From assembly GCA_025451785.1 (NCBI GenBank), contig JANWJV010000002.1, positions 1 to 45,336 of the forward strand: DNA of 45,336 nucleotides, given 5' to 3'. Below are positions 17,842 through 26,843 of the stretch, one piece after another. The DNA is from Bacteroidia bacterium. Lineage in GTDB: Bacteria; Bacteroidota; Bacteroidia; JANWJV01. Positions within the stretch are counted from its first letter, which is position 1. Every line of letters begins with the position of its first letter. The notes under the pieces were generated by a model. That model saw only the letters and a program-made list of their open reading frames with translations. It searched no databases and was not told the origin of the DNA. The position numbers were made by a program, and so were the translations under genes.

Positions 17842-19014
17842 ATGAAAATACTAGGAGCTTTTTTCGTTTGTTGTGCTGCCACCACTTTTGCCGCGCAGGA
17901 TTCCTCTTCTACATTTAAAAATGACCTGGTTCTTGAGTACACCGCTTACCGCGGCAGCATCGTTAAGATCTATCCTAGTTTTCCAGCGGTGGAGCCTGCC
18001 TTGCTTCAGGAGTTGAACATCGGCTTCCAGGCCAAAGGCAAAAAATCATGGCATCAGCTGTATCATTATCCCCAGCCTGGCCTTGCCTTTGTGTTCGCTG
18101 AACTTGGCAATGCCCCGGTTTTCGGGCAGGCCCTTGGCCTGGTTCCTAATCTAAGCTTCAATACCAAACGCAGCCGGAAGATCGGCGCGCAGATAAGTGT
18201 TGGAATGGGTTTCGCCGCATTCAACAAACCGTATGATGTGCTCGAAAATCCTGATAATAATTTGGTGGGGTCGCGCGTCACCAATATGACCTTTCTGAAA
18301 GCCCATCTCTGGTTCAGGCTTTCACCTTCCTTCGCCCTCAAGGCAGGTTACGGGGCCTTTCATTGCTCCAACGGACATTATACATTGCCCAATTTAGGCA
18401 TTAACCTGCCGGTGTATTCGCTGGGGCTCAAGTACATTCCTGGTGATCCCGCTGCCATTAAAAAGTATGACAGCATTACCCGCCCCGATAAGCACTGGAG
18501 ACTGAACACCCTTTTTGGCATTGGCCGTCATGAGTTCGGCAGTTCTACAAAGCCAACCGGCGGCCCTAAGTACATGATCTACCAGGTTGCGGTGTACGGC
18601 ACAAAGCGCTTGAGGTATATCAACAGCTTTCAAGCCGGTATCTTTTTCAGTTATTATTCTGGCTTTTATGACTACACCATTAACCACGAGCTATTCGATG
18701 AGCATGAGCATATGAAGGCCATGGTAGTGACCGTGTTTGCGGGCCACGAGTTCATGATCGACAGGGTAGGCCTGGTAGCACAGTTGGGGCTGAATGTATA
18801 CAATCCTTTCTTCAAGGAGTTCAAAAAAGTTCAGAAGGCGCCCGAAGATTTTGAGCTCTTCTCTAAAACATACATCACGAACAAATTGGGGATACAGTAT
18901 TATTTCGGAGACCCTACTTTTAGTTCCCGCCACAAATTCTTCGCGGGTATCTATATCAAGGCCAATTTCGGCCAGGCCGATTTTGCGGAGCTGGCTACCG
19001 GCTATACTTTTTAG
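17842..19014 (+). CDS. PagL-like acyloxyacyl hydrolase, copy 2
   Basis: A 390-residue paralogue of the preceding gene, with a signal peptide (about 1-18, TFAAQD). The catalytic segment is FHCSNGHYTLPNLGINLPVYSLGL (His174, Ser176), and the C-terminus ends ELATGYTF. Similarity to copy 1 is concentrated around the motif; the flanks have diverged, so the two may act on different acyl positions or lipids. Only three bases separate it from copy 1, so they are one transcript. The stop codon overlaps that of the convergent lipoprotein gene by four bases. Confidence 0.72.
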   Translation: MKILGAFFVCCAATTFAAQDSSSTFKNDLVLEYTAYRGSIVKIYPSFPAVEPALLQELNIGFQAKGKKSWHQLYHYPQPGLAFVFAELGNAPVFGQALGLVPNLSFNTKRSRKIGAQISVGMGFAAFNKPYDVLENPDNNLVGSRVTNMTFLKAHLWFRLSPSFALKAGYGAFHCSNGHYTLPNLGINLPVYSLGLKYIPGDPAAIKKYDSITRPDKHWRLNTLFGIGRHEFGSSTKPTGGPKYMIYQVAVYGTKRLRYINSFQAGIFFSYYSGFYDYTINHELFDEHEHMKAMVVTVFAGHEFMIDRVGLVAQLGLNVYNPFFKEFKKVQKAPEDFELFSKTYITNKLGIQYYFGDPTFSSRHKFFAGIYIKANFGQADFAELATGYTF

Positions 19015-19991
19015 ATATCGATACGATAGATCCTTCCCCCGCTGGAGCCGGCCAATAGCCAGCCCAGGCCGTTGGGGCAGATACAAAGGAGGTCCTCTTC
19101 TGTAAAACGTTTCACCTCTTTCCAGGTGCTGCCCCCGTCGGTACTTTGCATTAGAAGCCCTTTGTTGCCACAGGCGTATCCAACGCCATTGCTAAGAAAA
19201 CGGATGGCATTGAAGTGCATCTTCTTTTTCAGGGCCTTGTTACCGTCGAACACCATTTTCCAACTGTCGCCACTGTCGCTGGTCCTATAGAGGCCGCCGT
19301 TGTGGCCCGCTGCAAAACCTTCGGTTGGATTAAGAAAGTAAAGGGAAATGAAGAAATCACCGCTTACGTTCAACTGCGAAAAGCTGGTCCCACTGTCGGA
19401 GGTCATGAACATGCCTCCATAGCCGGAAACGATCCCATGGTCTTTGTCGGTAAAGTAGGAGCTGCGTAATTCATTGTTGAACCCGGTATAGATCCAGGAG
19501 GCGCCGGCAGTATAGGTGCGCAGCACAATGCCGTTCTCGTAGGTGTCACCACCTTGAACGAAGCCGTTGTTGGGGTCAGTGAATGAAATATCCCTTAATG
19601 GTACGATGAAGCGGTTGATCGGGAGTTCAGGGTAATGAAAAGCATTCCAAGTCAGTCCCCCATCGGTAGTTTTGAGCAGCAGCAGGTCGTCGCCACAGGC
19701 AAAGCCGGTGGTATCGTTCGTAAAGTAAACGCTATAAATGGAATGGTCGCCATTTGAATAGATCTTTTGCCAGGAGCCACCCCCGTCGAAGCTTCTCCAA
19801 ACCGCGCCAGCGCTGTTGCGTTTTCCTCCGCAGGCATACACCTCGCCGGTGCTGCGTAGAAAAAGCTTTTGAATGATCAGGCCTTCTTCCATCACACTGG
19901 AGCTGGAAGGAAGCTCAATGCCCTCCTTTTTACAGGAAGAAATGAGAATAATTGTGATACAGGCGATAAGAAATTTGGTATAGCTTTGCAA
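19011..19991 (-). CDS. YCF48/BNR-like repeat lipoprotein
   Basis: A 326-residue protein with lipobox LISSC (Cys20), so it is an outer- or inner-membrane lipoprotein. The body consists of five or six beta-propeller blades of the YCF48/BNR type with Asp-box motifs: SFDGGGSWQ, TTDGGLTWN, TSDSGTSFS, TSDSGDSWK and STDGGSTWK. The repeated pattern GFACGDDLLLLKTTDGG resembles photosystem assembly factor-like proteins, which in heterotrophs have no established role. It is divergent from the LTA-synthase-like gene across a 45-base spacer containing an 18-base interrupted palindrome. Confidence 0.75.
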   Translation of the reverse strand: MQSYTKFLIACITIILISSCKKEGIELPSSSSVMEEGLIIQKLFLRSTGEVYACGGKRNSAGAVWRSFDGGGSWQKIYSNGDHSIYSVYFTNDTTGFACGDDLLLLKTTDGGLTWNAFHYPELPINRFIVPLRDISFTDPNNGFVQGGDTYENGIVLRTYTAGASWIYTGFNNELRSSYFTDKDHGIVSGYGGMFMTSDSGTSFSQLNVSGDFFISLYFLNPTEGFAAGHNGGLYRTSDSGDSWKMVFDGNKALKKKMHFNAIRFLSNGVGYACGNKGLLMQSTDGGSTWKEVKRFTEEDLLCICPNGLGWLLAGSSGGRIYRIDI

Positions 19992-20005
19992 TTCCTTATT
20001 TTTAG

Positions 20006-20023
20006 GCTAATGTAAGCATTAGC
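20006..20023. promoter_or_regulatory. Interrupted palindrome in a 45-base divergent spacer (possible shared operator)
   Basis: GCTAATG (20006-20012) and CATTAGC (20017-20023) are exact reverse complements separated by TAAG. The element sits midway between the start codons of the lipoprotein (minus, 19991) and the LTA-synthase-like gene (plus, 20037), where both promoters must lie. The dyad is visible; regulation is inferred. Confidence 0.4.
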
Positions 20024-20036
20024 GGGCAAAATCGCG

Positions 20037-21911
20037 ATGAAACAGCTCTGGATGTCGGCCATGACCAAACACCTTAGGATCCACTATCTCCTGAGGCTAT
20101 CCTTTTTTTGGCTGCTCTATTTCGGCCTGTTCAGGATACTGTTCATCATCTGGCACCACCATAAGCTCCGCGATGGCATTAACATGGAGGTAATGCAAAG
20201 CCTTGTCGCCGGCTATCGCCTCGATTTTTCTTCCATCTCGTATCTTATTCTTGTGCCATTGATCTTATGGTCGATGCAGCAATTTTTCCGCCACCGCTTT
20301 GTGCATAAGGCCAACCAGATCTTTAACGTGCTTTTGATCATCATCGTAACCATTCTCAGTATCGCCAACATCATCATGTATGGCGAATGGGGCACGATAC
20401 TTAACTATCGCGCCTTTACCTATATCATCTATCCCAAAGAAGTACTTGCTTTCACTACCCTGACCCACGTATTGCTTGCCATCGTCGTCATCGGCAGCCT
20501 TTCTTTCCTGGGTATATTCCTTTACCGCCGCATTGTGATCAATTTTTCCTACGAGTTCGAGAATATCTGGAAGCGCGTTTTCCTGATGGCGATCTTCCCC
20601 CTGGTGATCTTCATTGGCCTGCGCGGCGGCATACAGCAGATCCCCATCAACGAAAGTTCCGCCTGCTATTCGGCTTACCAGATCAACAATCACATCGCTA
20701 CCAATAACCTTTGGTACCTGGGCCACAGTTTCCTCGACGCGAAGAGCGACAGGAATATTTACGCGTTCATGGAGCATGCCGAAGCCGAAAAGGTACGTGC
20801 CAGGCTTTTTGAGTCAGTGGCCGACTCAACGGAGATCGTGCTGAAGGTCCAGAAACCGAACGTGGTTTTTATTGTGCTGGAAAGCTGGACAGCCGATGTG
20901 ATAAAAGCATTGGGGGGTGAGCAAAGGGTGAGTCCGTATTTTGATGAGATGACAAAGCAGGGGCTTCTTTTCACACAAGCTTATTCGAGCGGCACACGCA
21001 CCGACCAGGGGTTGGTATCAGTGTTCAGCGGATTCCCCGCGCAGCCCAATAATTCCATCATTACTATTCCTTCGAAAGCGGAGAAGCTGAAAAGCATTTG
21101 TCATAACTTCATCGATGCGGGCTACACTCCTTCCTTTTATTATGGAGGGGAGATCGGCTTCGCCAATATGAAGACCTACCTGGTAGCTTCAGGCTTTAAT
21201 AAGATAGTTGACAAGAACAATTTTGCGAAGGAGCAATTGAACAGTAAATGGGGCGCGCACGATGAATTTGTGTTCGAGCGACAGTTGGCCGACCTCAAGG
21301 CAATGCCGCAGCCCTTCTTCTCCGCGCTGCTTACCCTCAGCACCCACGAGCCGTTCGAGGTTCCTAGGCTGAGCGAGTTCCAGGGTTCGAACGAAGAAGA
21401 TAAGTTCCGCAATGCCGCGTATTATACCGACCAATGCCTTAAGGAATATTTTGACAGTGCCCGCCAGGAGCCATGGTATAAGAACACACTCTTTGTATTA
21501 GTGGCCGATCACGGGCATCACCTCCCGCAGAACAATGACATGGACCATCCCAAGGCCAAACGCATTACTATGATGTTATATGGCGAGGCGCTTGCGGATA
21601 AATGGAGAGGCAAGACCTTTGACCGCATCACGGGTCAGAACGATATTCCTGCCATTGTTATCGGCCAGTTGGGATTGAAAGGCGCGGCTGATTTTCCCTG
21701 GAGCAAGAACGTGTTCAATAAGGAGGTAGAGGAGTTTGCGTATTATGCCAATGAGAACGTGCTGGGCTGGATCGTGCCGGGGCAAAAGATAATGTATACC
21801 TATGCTTCGCGCAGAACTTCAGAGGCCGACAGCAAGGAGATAGATGAAACGCAGGTGATGAATGCCAAGGCCTACCTGCAAACGCTTTACCAGGAGTTTT
21901 TGGATTATTAA
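20037..21911 (+). CDS. LTA synthase-like membrane phosphatidylglycerol/phosphoethanolamine-type transferase
   Basis: A 624-residue enzyme of the alkaline-phosphatase/sulfatase superfamily, with five predicted N-terminal transmembrane helices (about 20-40, 63-80, 96-116, 138-160 and 182-196). An extracytoplasmic catalytic domain starts at PNVVFIVLESW (274-284). The nucleophile region is SSGTRTDQGLVSVFSGFP, with Thr320 or Thr322 as acceptor. A DHGHH metal motif follows in LFVLVADHGHHLPQ. In Gram-negative bacteria such proteins transfer phosphoglycerol or phosphoethanolamine to glycans or lipids; the substrate here is unknown. The stop codon overlaps that of the convergent downstream gene by four bases. 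Confidence 0.85.
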   Translation: MKQLWMSAMTKHLRIHYLLRLSFFWLLYFGLFRILFIIWHHHKLRDGINMEVMQSLVAGYRLDFSSISYLILVPLILWSMQQFFRHRFVHKANQIFNVLLIIIVTILSIANIIMYGEWGTILNYRAFTYIIYPKEVLAFTTLTHVLLAIVVIGSLSFLGIFLYRRIVINFSYEFENIWKRVFLMAIFPLVIFIGLRGGIQQIPINESSACYSAYQINNHIATNNLWYLGHSFLDAKSDRNIYAFMEHAEAEKVRARLFESVADSTEIVLKVQKPNVVFIVLESWTADVIKALGGEQRVSPYFDEMTKQGLLFTQAYSSGTRTDQGLVSVFSGFPAQPNNSIITIPSKAEKLKSICHNFIDAGYTPSFYYGGEIGFANMKTYLVASGFNKIVDKNNFAKEQLNSKWGAHDEFVFERQLADLKAMPQPFFSALLTLSTHEPFEVPRLSEFQGSNEEDKFRNAAYYTDQCLKEYFDSARQEPWYKNTLFVLVADHGHHLPQNNDMDHPKAKRITMMLYGEALADKWRGKTFDRITGQNDIPAIVIGQLGLKGAADFPWSKNVFNKEVEEFAYYANENVLGWIVPGQKIMYTYASRRTSEADSKEIDETQVMNAKAYLQTLYQEFLDY

Positions 21912-23422
21912 GAAGATTTTACGATCTCCTCGAAACTCTTTCCTGATAACTTGCTCTCCAGCCAGGAGATAATGTCGAAATACTCCAGGGCCTTTTTCTC
22001 GAAGCTGTCTTCCGTAACTTTTTCAAGCGAGGACTTGAGCTCCCTGAAGGCCGCCAGCAGTTCTTTCGGCGAGCCGATCTTCGGCATCTTTTTCCGGATG
22101 AACTCCAGGATCACGGTCTCTACCTTATATAAGCGGTCGCGCTTGAGGAGATAACGGTAGGTATTCCTTACCTGGTACTCGAGCAGCTCCTCGTTGCCCA
22201 TTTCGTAGTGGATGATGAGGCTGAGGATGCGCCCGAAACACTGGAGGTCATCGCGCACATCCACTTCCGTTTCGTTCAGTATCCTGTTCAGGTATTTGTT
22301 GGCCGCCTGGAAATTGCCAGCGCCGAATTGCACCAGCGTAATGTGGTAGTACAGCGCTGTTTCGTATTGCTTTCCGAGGCCTGATCTTTCCAGCTCCTTT
22401 TCTATTTCAGGAACCAGCCTTGTGCCTTTGCTGAACTCACCACTGTGGATGCAGAGCTCCAGCTCCATGTTGTTGGCGATGAAGAACAATTCGGCGGTGA
22501 GCGCTTTCGACTTCGTTTCAACAGACTTCAACTTTTTGATATCCGGCACCACCTCCTTGTACTTCTTTAGGTTGAATTTGCAAACGATCACGTTTTGGAT
22601 GGCGTATACGTATGCCCTCAGTCTTTCCTCCAATTGGTGGGGATTGGACTCCACCAGGCTTACCAGCTTTTGCCCGTACTCCAGCGCGTGTTTGTAATCC
22701 TGCCGTGTGAAATAGTAAGCGTTGTGGCAATGGTAGAAACAATACTTCGACTGAAAGGTAGTGGCCTTGTTCTCGTTACTAAAGAGGGGATGGCCAATGA
22801 TCTTTTCAAAGGGGCGGAAGCCGGCATCGTTGCGGATGATGCCTCCTTTCATGATGCGCATAAATAGCTGCGTGGTAAGGAGCCGGTATTCATTCGCGTT
22901 CTTCACCTTGTCTGCCATCTCGAAGGTAGCGTCGAATATCTTGCGGATGTCCTCTTCGTTCTTTCCGCGATATCCCCTGGCCCGTGCCACTTCGTATTCC
23001 CAGCTAAGCAGGTCGAGGTACTCCGGGTACTTTTCATATTTCGAAGCAAGGTCTTTGGCTTTCTCCAATTGTTTTTCGCATTGGTCGTACAGGCGCTTTT
23101 CAAAAAGGATCTCTACACGGTGGATTGCTTTCTTGAGGTCGGCGCTGGTGCTTATATCAAGGTGATAGATATGAAGGGCGTCAAGGATAAGGTGGTACAG
23201 GTAGTTCTTATTAAAAGGAAGGTGCTTTACTTCGTTCCTGTCTTTGAACTTCTTTTTAATACCATCCTCATCATATTGCTCCTGCGCTTCAATGGCGTCG
23301 AAAAGGCTGATGGAGAAGTTCTGTTCCCCTATGGTATGCTTGGAAGCATAGATCTTGAAGTAGCGCTTTTCGGAACCGCTCATGGAGCGTATCAACTCGA
23401 ATAAGTCTTTGGAAGGCTGCAT
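21908..23422 (-). CDS. Uncharacterised helical-repeat (TPR-like) protein
   Basis: A 504-residue, almost entirely alpha-helical, charged protein with no signal peptide or membrane segment. It begins MQPSKDLFELIRSMSGSEKRYFKIYASKH, a start I associate with an uncharacterised Bacteroidota family. Residues 100-420 contain paired helices of 30-40 residues with Ala/Leu/Tyr spacing like degenerate TPRs, for example LYDQCEKQLEKAKDLASKYEKYPEYLDLLSWEYEVARA. Such proteins usually act as scaffolds, but no partner is evident. The gene is divergent from the propeller cargo. Confidence 0.6.
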   Translation of the reverse strand: MQPSKDLFELIRSMSGSEKRYFKIYASKHTIGEQNFSISLFDAIEAQEQYDEDGIKKKFKDRNEVKHLPFNKNYLYHLILDALHIYHLDISTSADLKKAIHRVEILFEKRLYDQCEKQLEKAKDLASKYEKYPEYLDLLSWEYEVARARGYRGKNEEDIRKIFDATFEMADKVKNANEYRLLTTQLFMRIMKGGIIRNDAGFRPFEKIIGHPLFSNENKATTFQSKYCFYHCHNAYYFTRQDYKHALEYGQKLVSLVESNPHQLEERLRAYVYAIQNVIVCKFNLKKYKEVVPDIKKLKSVETKSKALTAELFFIANNMELELCIHSGEFSKGTRLVPEIEKELERSGLGKQYETALYYHITLVQFGAGNFQAANKYLNRILNETEVDVRDDLQCFGRILSLIIHYEMGNEELLEYQVRNTYRYLLKRDRLYKVETVILEFIRKKMPKIGSPKELLAAFRELKSSLEKVTEDSFEKKALEYFDIISWLESKLSGKSFEEIVKSS

Positions 23423-23514
23423 TATTTTACTATATTTACCCTAATTATTGAAATTTGAGCTGATTTTGACCAAAGATAACAAAATTCAGACACCTAATAA
23501 TGACATTTTTTTGG

Positions 23515-23546
23515 TTTGTTAAGCGGGCACAACGGTTGTTTCTTTG
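23515..23546 (+). promoter_or_regulatory. Probable promoter of the propeller cargo gene
   Basis: TTTG (23515-23518), a 20-base spacer and TTTCTTTG (23539-23546) match the -33/-7 pattern with one mismatch. The -7 octamer is identical to that of topA. The ATG at 23598 leaves a leader of about 45 bases. Confidence 0.5.
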
Positions 23547-23597
23547 TACCGTAAAATTCTATGAAAGCGAATACAAACCAATTTAAAACCAAATAGT

Positions 23598-24893
23598 ATG
23601 AAAACAAATTACAACAAACGCAACCTGGTAGCCGACGGCCTGCTTTGCTTTGCAACCCTTGGAATGTCTTTACTCCTTAGCCTCCAGGTAAGCGCTCAAA
23701 CGTTTACCGCTGTTTCAGGTATGCCCGATCCTTACGTATTCTGCGTTCAGATCGATGGCAGCGGCAACAAATGGGCCGGCACCAAAACAGGTGGCCTGGT
23801 GAAGTATGACAACAACACTGTTACCGTTTATAACACGAGCAACTCCAGCATTCCTTTTAACTCGGTGTCGGACCTCGTTATCGATGGAAGCAACAACATC
23901 TGGATCGCTGGTTACGGCGGACTTGGTGGTTGCAACTGGGGCACCGGCATGGGCATCGCGAAGCTCAGCGGCAGTACCTGGACCTCTTATAACACCGGTA
24001 ACTCTACCATTCCTAACGACTCAGTAACCTGCATCACTGCCGACAAGAACGGCAACATTTGGATCGGTCTTAAGAACGGTAAAGTAGGTAAGTTCAACGG
24101 TTCCAGCTGGACCACCTACAGCCCTAACTGGGGTGATATCAGGGATATCGCGGCAGCTCCTAACGGCGACGTGTGGGTAGCTAACTTCGGTGGATGTGCC
24201 ATGATCTCGAGCGGCGGAACTGTTACCACTCATTATAACGTGAACGTTGGTGGTGGTGGATTCGTTTCACAAGCGGTATCGGTAGTGATCGATGCCAGCG
24301 GTGATGTGAACATGACCTCATGGATGGGAAGCAGAAGGTACATCTATAACGGCACTAACTGGTCGTCAGTAGCGGTTCAGGGTTATACCACCGGCTGCGG
24401 CAACATTACTTACGATGTGAACGGCGACTTTTGGATGGGCAACAGCTCAGGCAATCCCAACGGGTTCTTTGTTCAGAACCATGCGGGAACTGCTACCGGT
24501 AACTTTACCGGCCTTGGCAGCACCGCGAACATTTATGGCATCGCTCCCGAATCAGGCAACATCCGATGGGTGGCCAGCTCTACCGGCCTTTGGAAAATGA
24601 CCGGCACCTTTACAGGCATCTCTTCTAATGTAGCGGATGTTACCAACCTTAAGTCATACCCCAACCCTTTCGGCGGCAATACCAATATCGCTTACACCCT
24701 TAATGGCAACGCAACAATTTCTCTTGAGGTAGTGAACGCTCTTGGCCAGCGCATGGCGCTGCTGGTAAACAACCAGGAGCAGGCTGCAGGTAACCACCAG
24801 TACACTTTTGGTGACTGCGCTCCCGGCATTTACTTCGTGAAGATGAGCATTGATGGCCAGATCATCACTGATAAGATCATTAAGACCGAATAA
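23598..24893 (+). CDS. Two-component-regulator-propeller repeat protein with T9SS sorting domain
   Basis: A 431-residue secreted protein. The signal peptide is long (about 1-34, ending QVSAQ). The middle carries propeller blades of the Reg_prop kind, each of the form D-x-x-G-N-x-W-(I/V)-(G/A): DGSGNKWAG, DGSNNIWIA, DKNGNIWIG, APNGDVWVA and DVNGDFWMG. The last 84 residues (from VTNLKSYPNPFGG, about 348) form a type A T9SS sorting domain with NALGQRM and PGIYFVKMSIDG. Unlike true hybrid sensors it has no membrane or kinase part, so it is likely an extracellular T9SS cargo. A GC-rich terminator follows. Confidence 0.85.
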   Translation: MKTNYNKRNLVADGLLCFATLGMSLLLSLQVSAQTFTAVSGMPDPYVFCVQIDGSGNKWAGTKTGGLVKYDNNTVTVYNTSNSSIPFNSVSDLVIDGSNNIWIAGYGGLGGCNWGTGMGIAKLSGSTWTSYNTGNSTIPNDSVTCITADKNGNIWIGLKNGKVGKFNGSSWTTYSPNWGDIRDIAAAPNGDVWVANFGGCAMISSGGTVTTHYNVNVGGGGFVSQAVSVVIDASGDVNMTSWMGSRRYIYNGTNWSSVAVQGYTTGCGNITYDVNGDFWMGNSSGNPNGFFVQNHAGTATGNFTGLGSTANIYGIAPESGNIRWVASSTGLWKMTGTFTGISSNVADVTNLKSYPNPFGGNTNIAYTLNGNATISLEVVNALGQRMALLVNNQEQAAGNHQYTFGDCAPGIYFVKMSIDGQIITDKIIKTE

Positions 24894-24914
24894 TTTTCCA
24901 GGTGATTTTTGCGG

Positions 24915-24951
24915 CCGCCGCGTTCCCCTCGGAATGCGGCGGTTTGTTTTT
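24915..24951 (+). terminator. Terminator of the propeller gene, overlapping the next promoter
   Basis: CCGCCGCGTTCC (24915-24926) pairs with GGAATGCGGCGG (24931-24942), with one G-U pair and a 4-base loop, followed by TTTGTTTTT. The T-tract contains the TTTG used as the -33 box of the following gene. Confidence 0.8.
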
Positions 24952-24980
24952 GCCCGCACTTGTTTATTGGCCTATCTTTG
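24949..24980 (+). promoter_or_regulatory. Consensus promoter of the T9SS plug gene (leaderless)
   Basis: TTTG (24949-24952), a 20-base spacer and TATCTTTG (24973-24980) are perfect matches. Only five bases separate the box from the ATG at 24986, so transcription should begin at or within a base or two of the start codon. Confidence 0.65.
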
Positions 24981-24985
24981 CGAGT

Positions 24986-26314
24986 ATGGGCAAACAAGGG
25001 CTTTTGTTCTTCCTTTTTCTTTTGCTCCTGCTTCCAGCCAGCGCGCAAAGGCGCAAGAAGGAAACGGCGGCCGACACCACGAAGGACGACTACTTCAAGC
25101 CCGATTTTTTCAGGTATGATAACTTCATTTATAAACCTTTCATCAGAACAGTGCAGCTCCATCCGCAGGGAGCCGAACTTTCGGAGCCTGTGCTAAGGCT
25201 CAATAGCGGCGAAAAGCTGGAGCTGGGCTTCGATGACCTGGAAGGCGACCGCAAGGACTACAGCTACACCTTTATTCATTGCGATGCCGACTGGAACCCC
25301 AGCGACATACTTGCCATGGAATACATTGAAGGTTTTACCGATGACCGCATCAGCTACTACAGGCACTCCATCAACACCCTTCAGAAATACACACACTACA
25401 ACCTGATCTTTCCCGCAGAGAACATGAAGATCACCAAAGCTGGCAATTACATTCTGAAGGTTTACCAGGGCAGTGCAGATAATGCGGTGATCAGCAGGCG
25501 TTTTATGGTGTACGATCCCAAGGTAACTGTGCTGCCGCTGGTGAGTCCCGCCACGGTGATCGAAGACCGCAATTACAAGCAAGAGGTGGATATGACGATC
25601 TCTCATGCCGGTTACACCATTAATAATCCTTACAGCGACCTTAAGGTGGTGATCAGCCAGAACGGACGATGGGACAATGCGGTGCGAAAGCTCAAGCCGC
25701 AATATGTGAAGAACGAAGAGCTGGAGTACGATAATGACCGCGATAATGTATTCACGGCGGGCAACGAATACCGCTATTTCGATATCCGCAGTATCCGCCA
25801 AAGGCTGGAGCGGGTGGGGAGCATCAGCCGCGATTCGGCGAAGGGCGTGAACGTATACCTGGTAGAGGATGAGAAGAGGAACTTTAAGCGTTACAGCAGC
25901 GCTACTGACATCAACGGCAAATACGCGATACGCATCAACGAGGGTAAGTATAGTGAGGCGGAGGCTGACTATGTGAATGTTCATTTTGTTTTGAAGTATC
26001 CGGCGCCCCTTGAAGGCGGTAGCCTGTATGTGTTCGGCGCGCTGTCAGACTGGAGCTGCCAGCCTTCTTTCAGGATGAATTACAACAAGGAAAAAGGCGC
26101 GTATGAATGCACTGCTTTGCTCAAGCAGGGATATTATAATTATGAATATGCCTTTATAAAAGACGGTGAGGCTGCCGCTGATAATACCGAAGTGGAAGGC
26201 ATGCATTATGAGACCGAGAACAACTATTATATCTACGTTTACTACCGCGAAAAAGGAACTTTTTATGAGCAACTGATCGGCTACAGGCAGGTCAATTCGC
26301 TCAGGAAGTTCTAG
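24986..26314 (+). CDS. Type IX secretion system plug protein (DUF5103 family)
   Basis: A 442-residue secreted protein of the DUF5103 family, now described as the T9SS plug protein, which seals the SprA translocon pore when no cargo is present. A signal peptide (MGKQGLLFFLFLLLLLPASAQ) begins at the ATG at 24986; an upstream ATG at 24902 would add 28 residues encoded by the terminator and promoter and is rejected. Conserved stretches include TVQLHPQGAELSEPVLRLNSGEKLELGFDDL, YSYTFIHCDADWNPSDI, a middle immunoglobulin-like region and a C-terminal GSLYVFGALSDW...YNYEYAF domain. It is more than 13 kb from the gld block, next to a T9SS cargo gene. Confidence 0.88.
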   Translation: MGKQGLLFFLFLLLLLPASAQRRKKETAADTTKDDYFKPDFFRYDNFIYKPFIRTVQLHPQGAELSEPVLRLNSGEKLELGFDDLEGDRKDYSYTFIHCDADWNPSDILAMEYIEGFTDDRISYYRHSINTLQKYTHYNLIFPAENMKITKAGNYILKVYQGSADNAVISRRFMVYDPKVTVLPLVSPATVIEDRNYKQEVDMTISHAGYTINNPYSDLKVVISQNGRWDNAVRKLKPQYVKNEELEYDNDRDNVFTAGNEYRYFDIRSIRQRLERVGSISRDSAKGVNVYLVEDEKRNFKRYSSATDINGKYAIRINEGKYSEAEADYVNVHFVLKYPAPLEGGSLYVFGALSDWSCQPSFRMNYNKEKGAYECTALLKQGYYNYEYAFIKDGEAAADNTEVEGMHYETENNYYIYVYYREKGTFYEQLIGYRQVNSLRKF

Positions 26315-26327
26315 TGTTTATAAACAC
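26314..26327. repeat. 14-base perfect palindrome after the plug gene
   Basis: GTGTTTATAAACAC overlaps the last base of the plug stop codon. It lies in the 122-base gap before apaG and has no T-tract. It may be a weak stop or an operator; I cannot tell which. Confidence 0.35.
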
Positions 26328-26436
26328 CCCCTGTTAATAAAAATTGGTACCCCACTGCAACGGAGCAGCTTAAAAAACCATCTTTGCATCAAGAGCGTAT
26401 GTAAAAAGGACATCTGTTGCATCTAATAACCAGTAT

Positions 26437-26823
26437 ATGGTAACACAGGTAACCAAAGGCATAAAGATCATCGTGACCCCTTGTTATTTAAAGGACCAGT
26501 CGCAGCCCGAGAATCATCATTTCCTGTTTAAGTATCGCATCACCATTGAGAACAACAGCGAGCATACCGTTCAGCTGATGCGCCGCCACTGGCATATTTT
26601 CGATTCCTCCGGTGAATATCGTGAGGTGGAGGGCGAAGGGGTGGTAGGGCAGCAGCCGGTGCTCATGCACGGCGACGTTTATGAGTATGAGTCGGTTTGC
26701 AACCTGGTAACCGAGATGGGAAAGATGCATGGCACCTACCTCATGGAGCGTAAGCTCGATGGCTCCCGTTTCGTGGCACAGATCCCCGAGTTCGAGCTGG
26801 CCGTTCCCCACAAGCTCAACTAA
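26437..26823 (+). CDS. apaG: ApaG domain protein
   Basis: A 128-residue single-domain ApaG (DUF525) protein with a fibronectin III-like fold. Family hallmarks are VTPCYLKDQSQPENHHFLFKYRITIENNSEHTVQLMRRHWHI, EGEGVVGQQPVLMHGDVYEYESV and the end FVAQIPEFELAVP. The GxGVVGxQP stretch is a conserved glycine-rich loop. The family is loosely linked to cobalt/magnesium resistance in enterobacteria, but its biochemical role is unsettled. It stands alone here, without apaH or ksgA, upstream of pruA. A weak -7 box (CATCTTTG, 26379-26386) precedes it. Confidence 0.93.
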   Translation: MVTQVTKGIKIIVTPCYLKDQSQPENHHFLFKYRITIENNSEHTVQLMRRHWHIFDSSGEYREVEGEGVVGQQPVLMHGDVYEYESVCNLVTEMGKMHGTYLMERKLDGSRFVAQIPEFELAVPHKLN

Positions 26824-26843
26824 GCCCGTCATCCTTTATTTTT

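Noticed and set aside
24902-24985. N-terminal extension of the plug protein from ATG 24902
   Set aside because: It would be encoded by the terminator stem and promoter, and the normal signal peptide starts at 24986.
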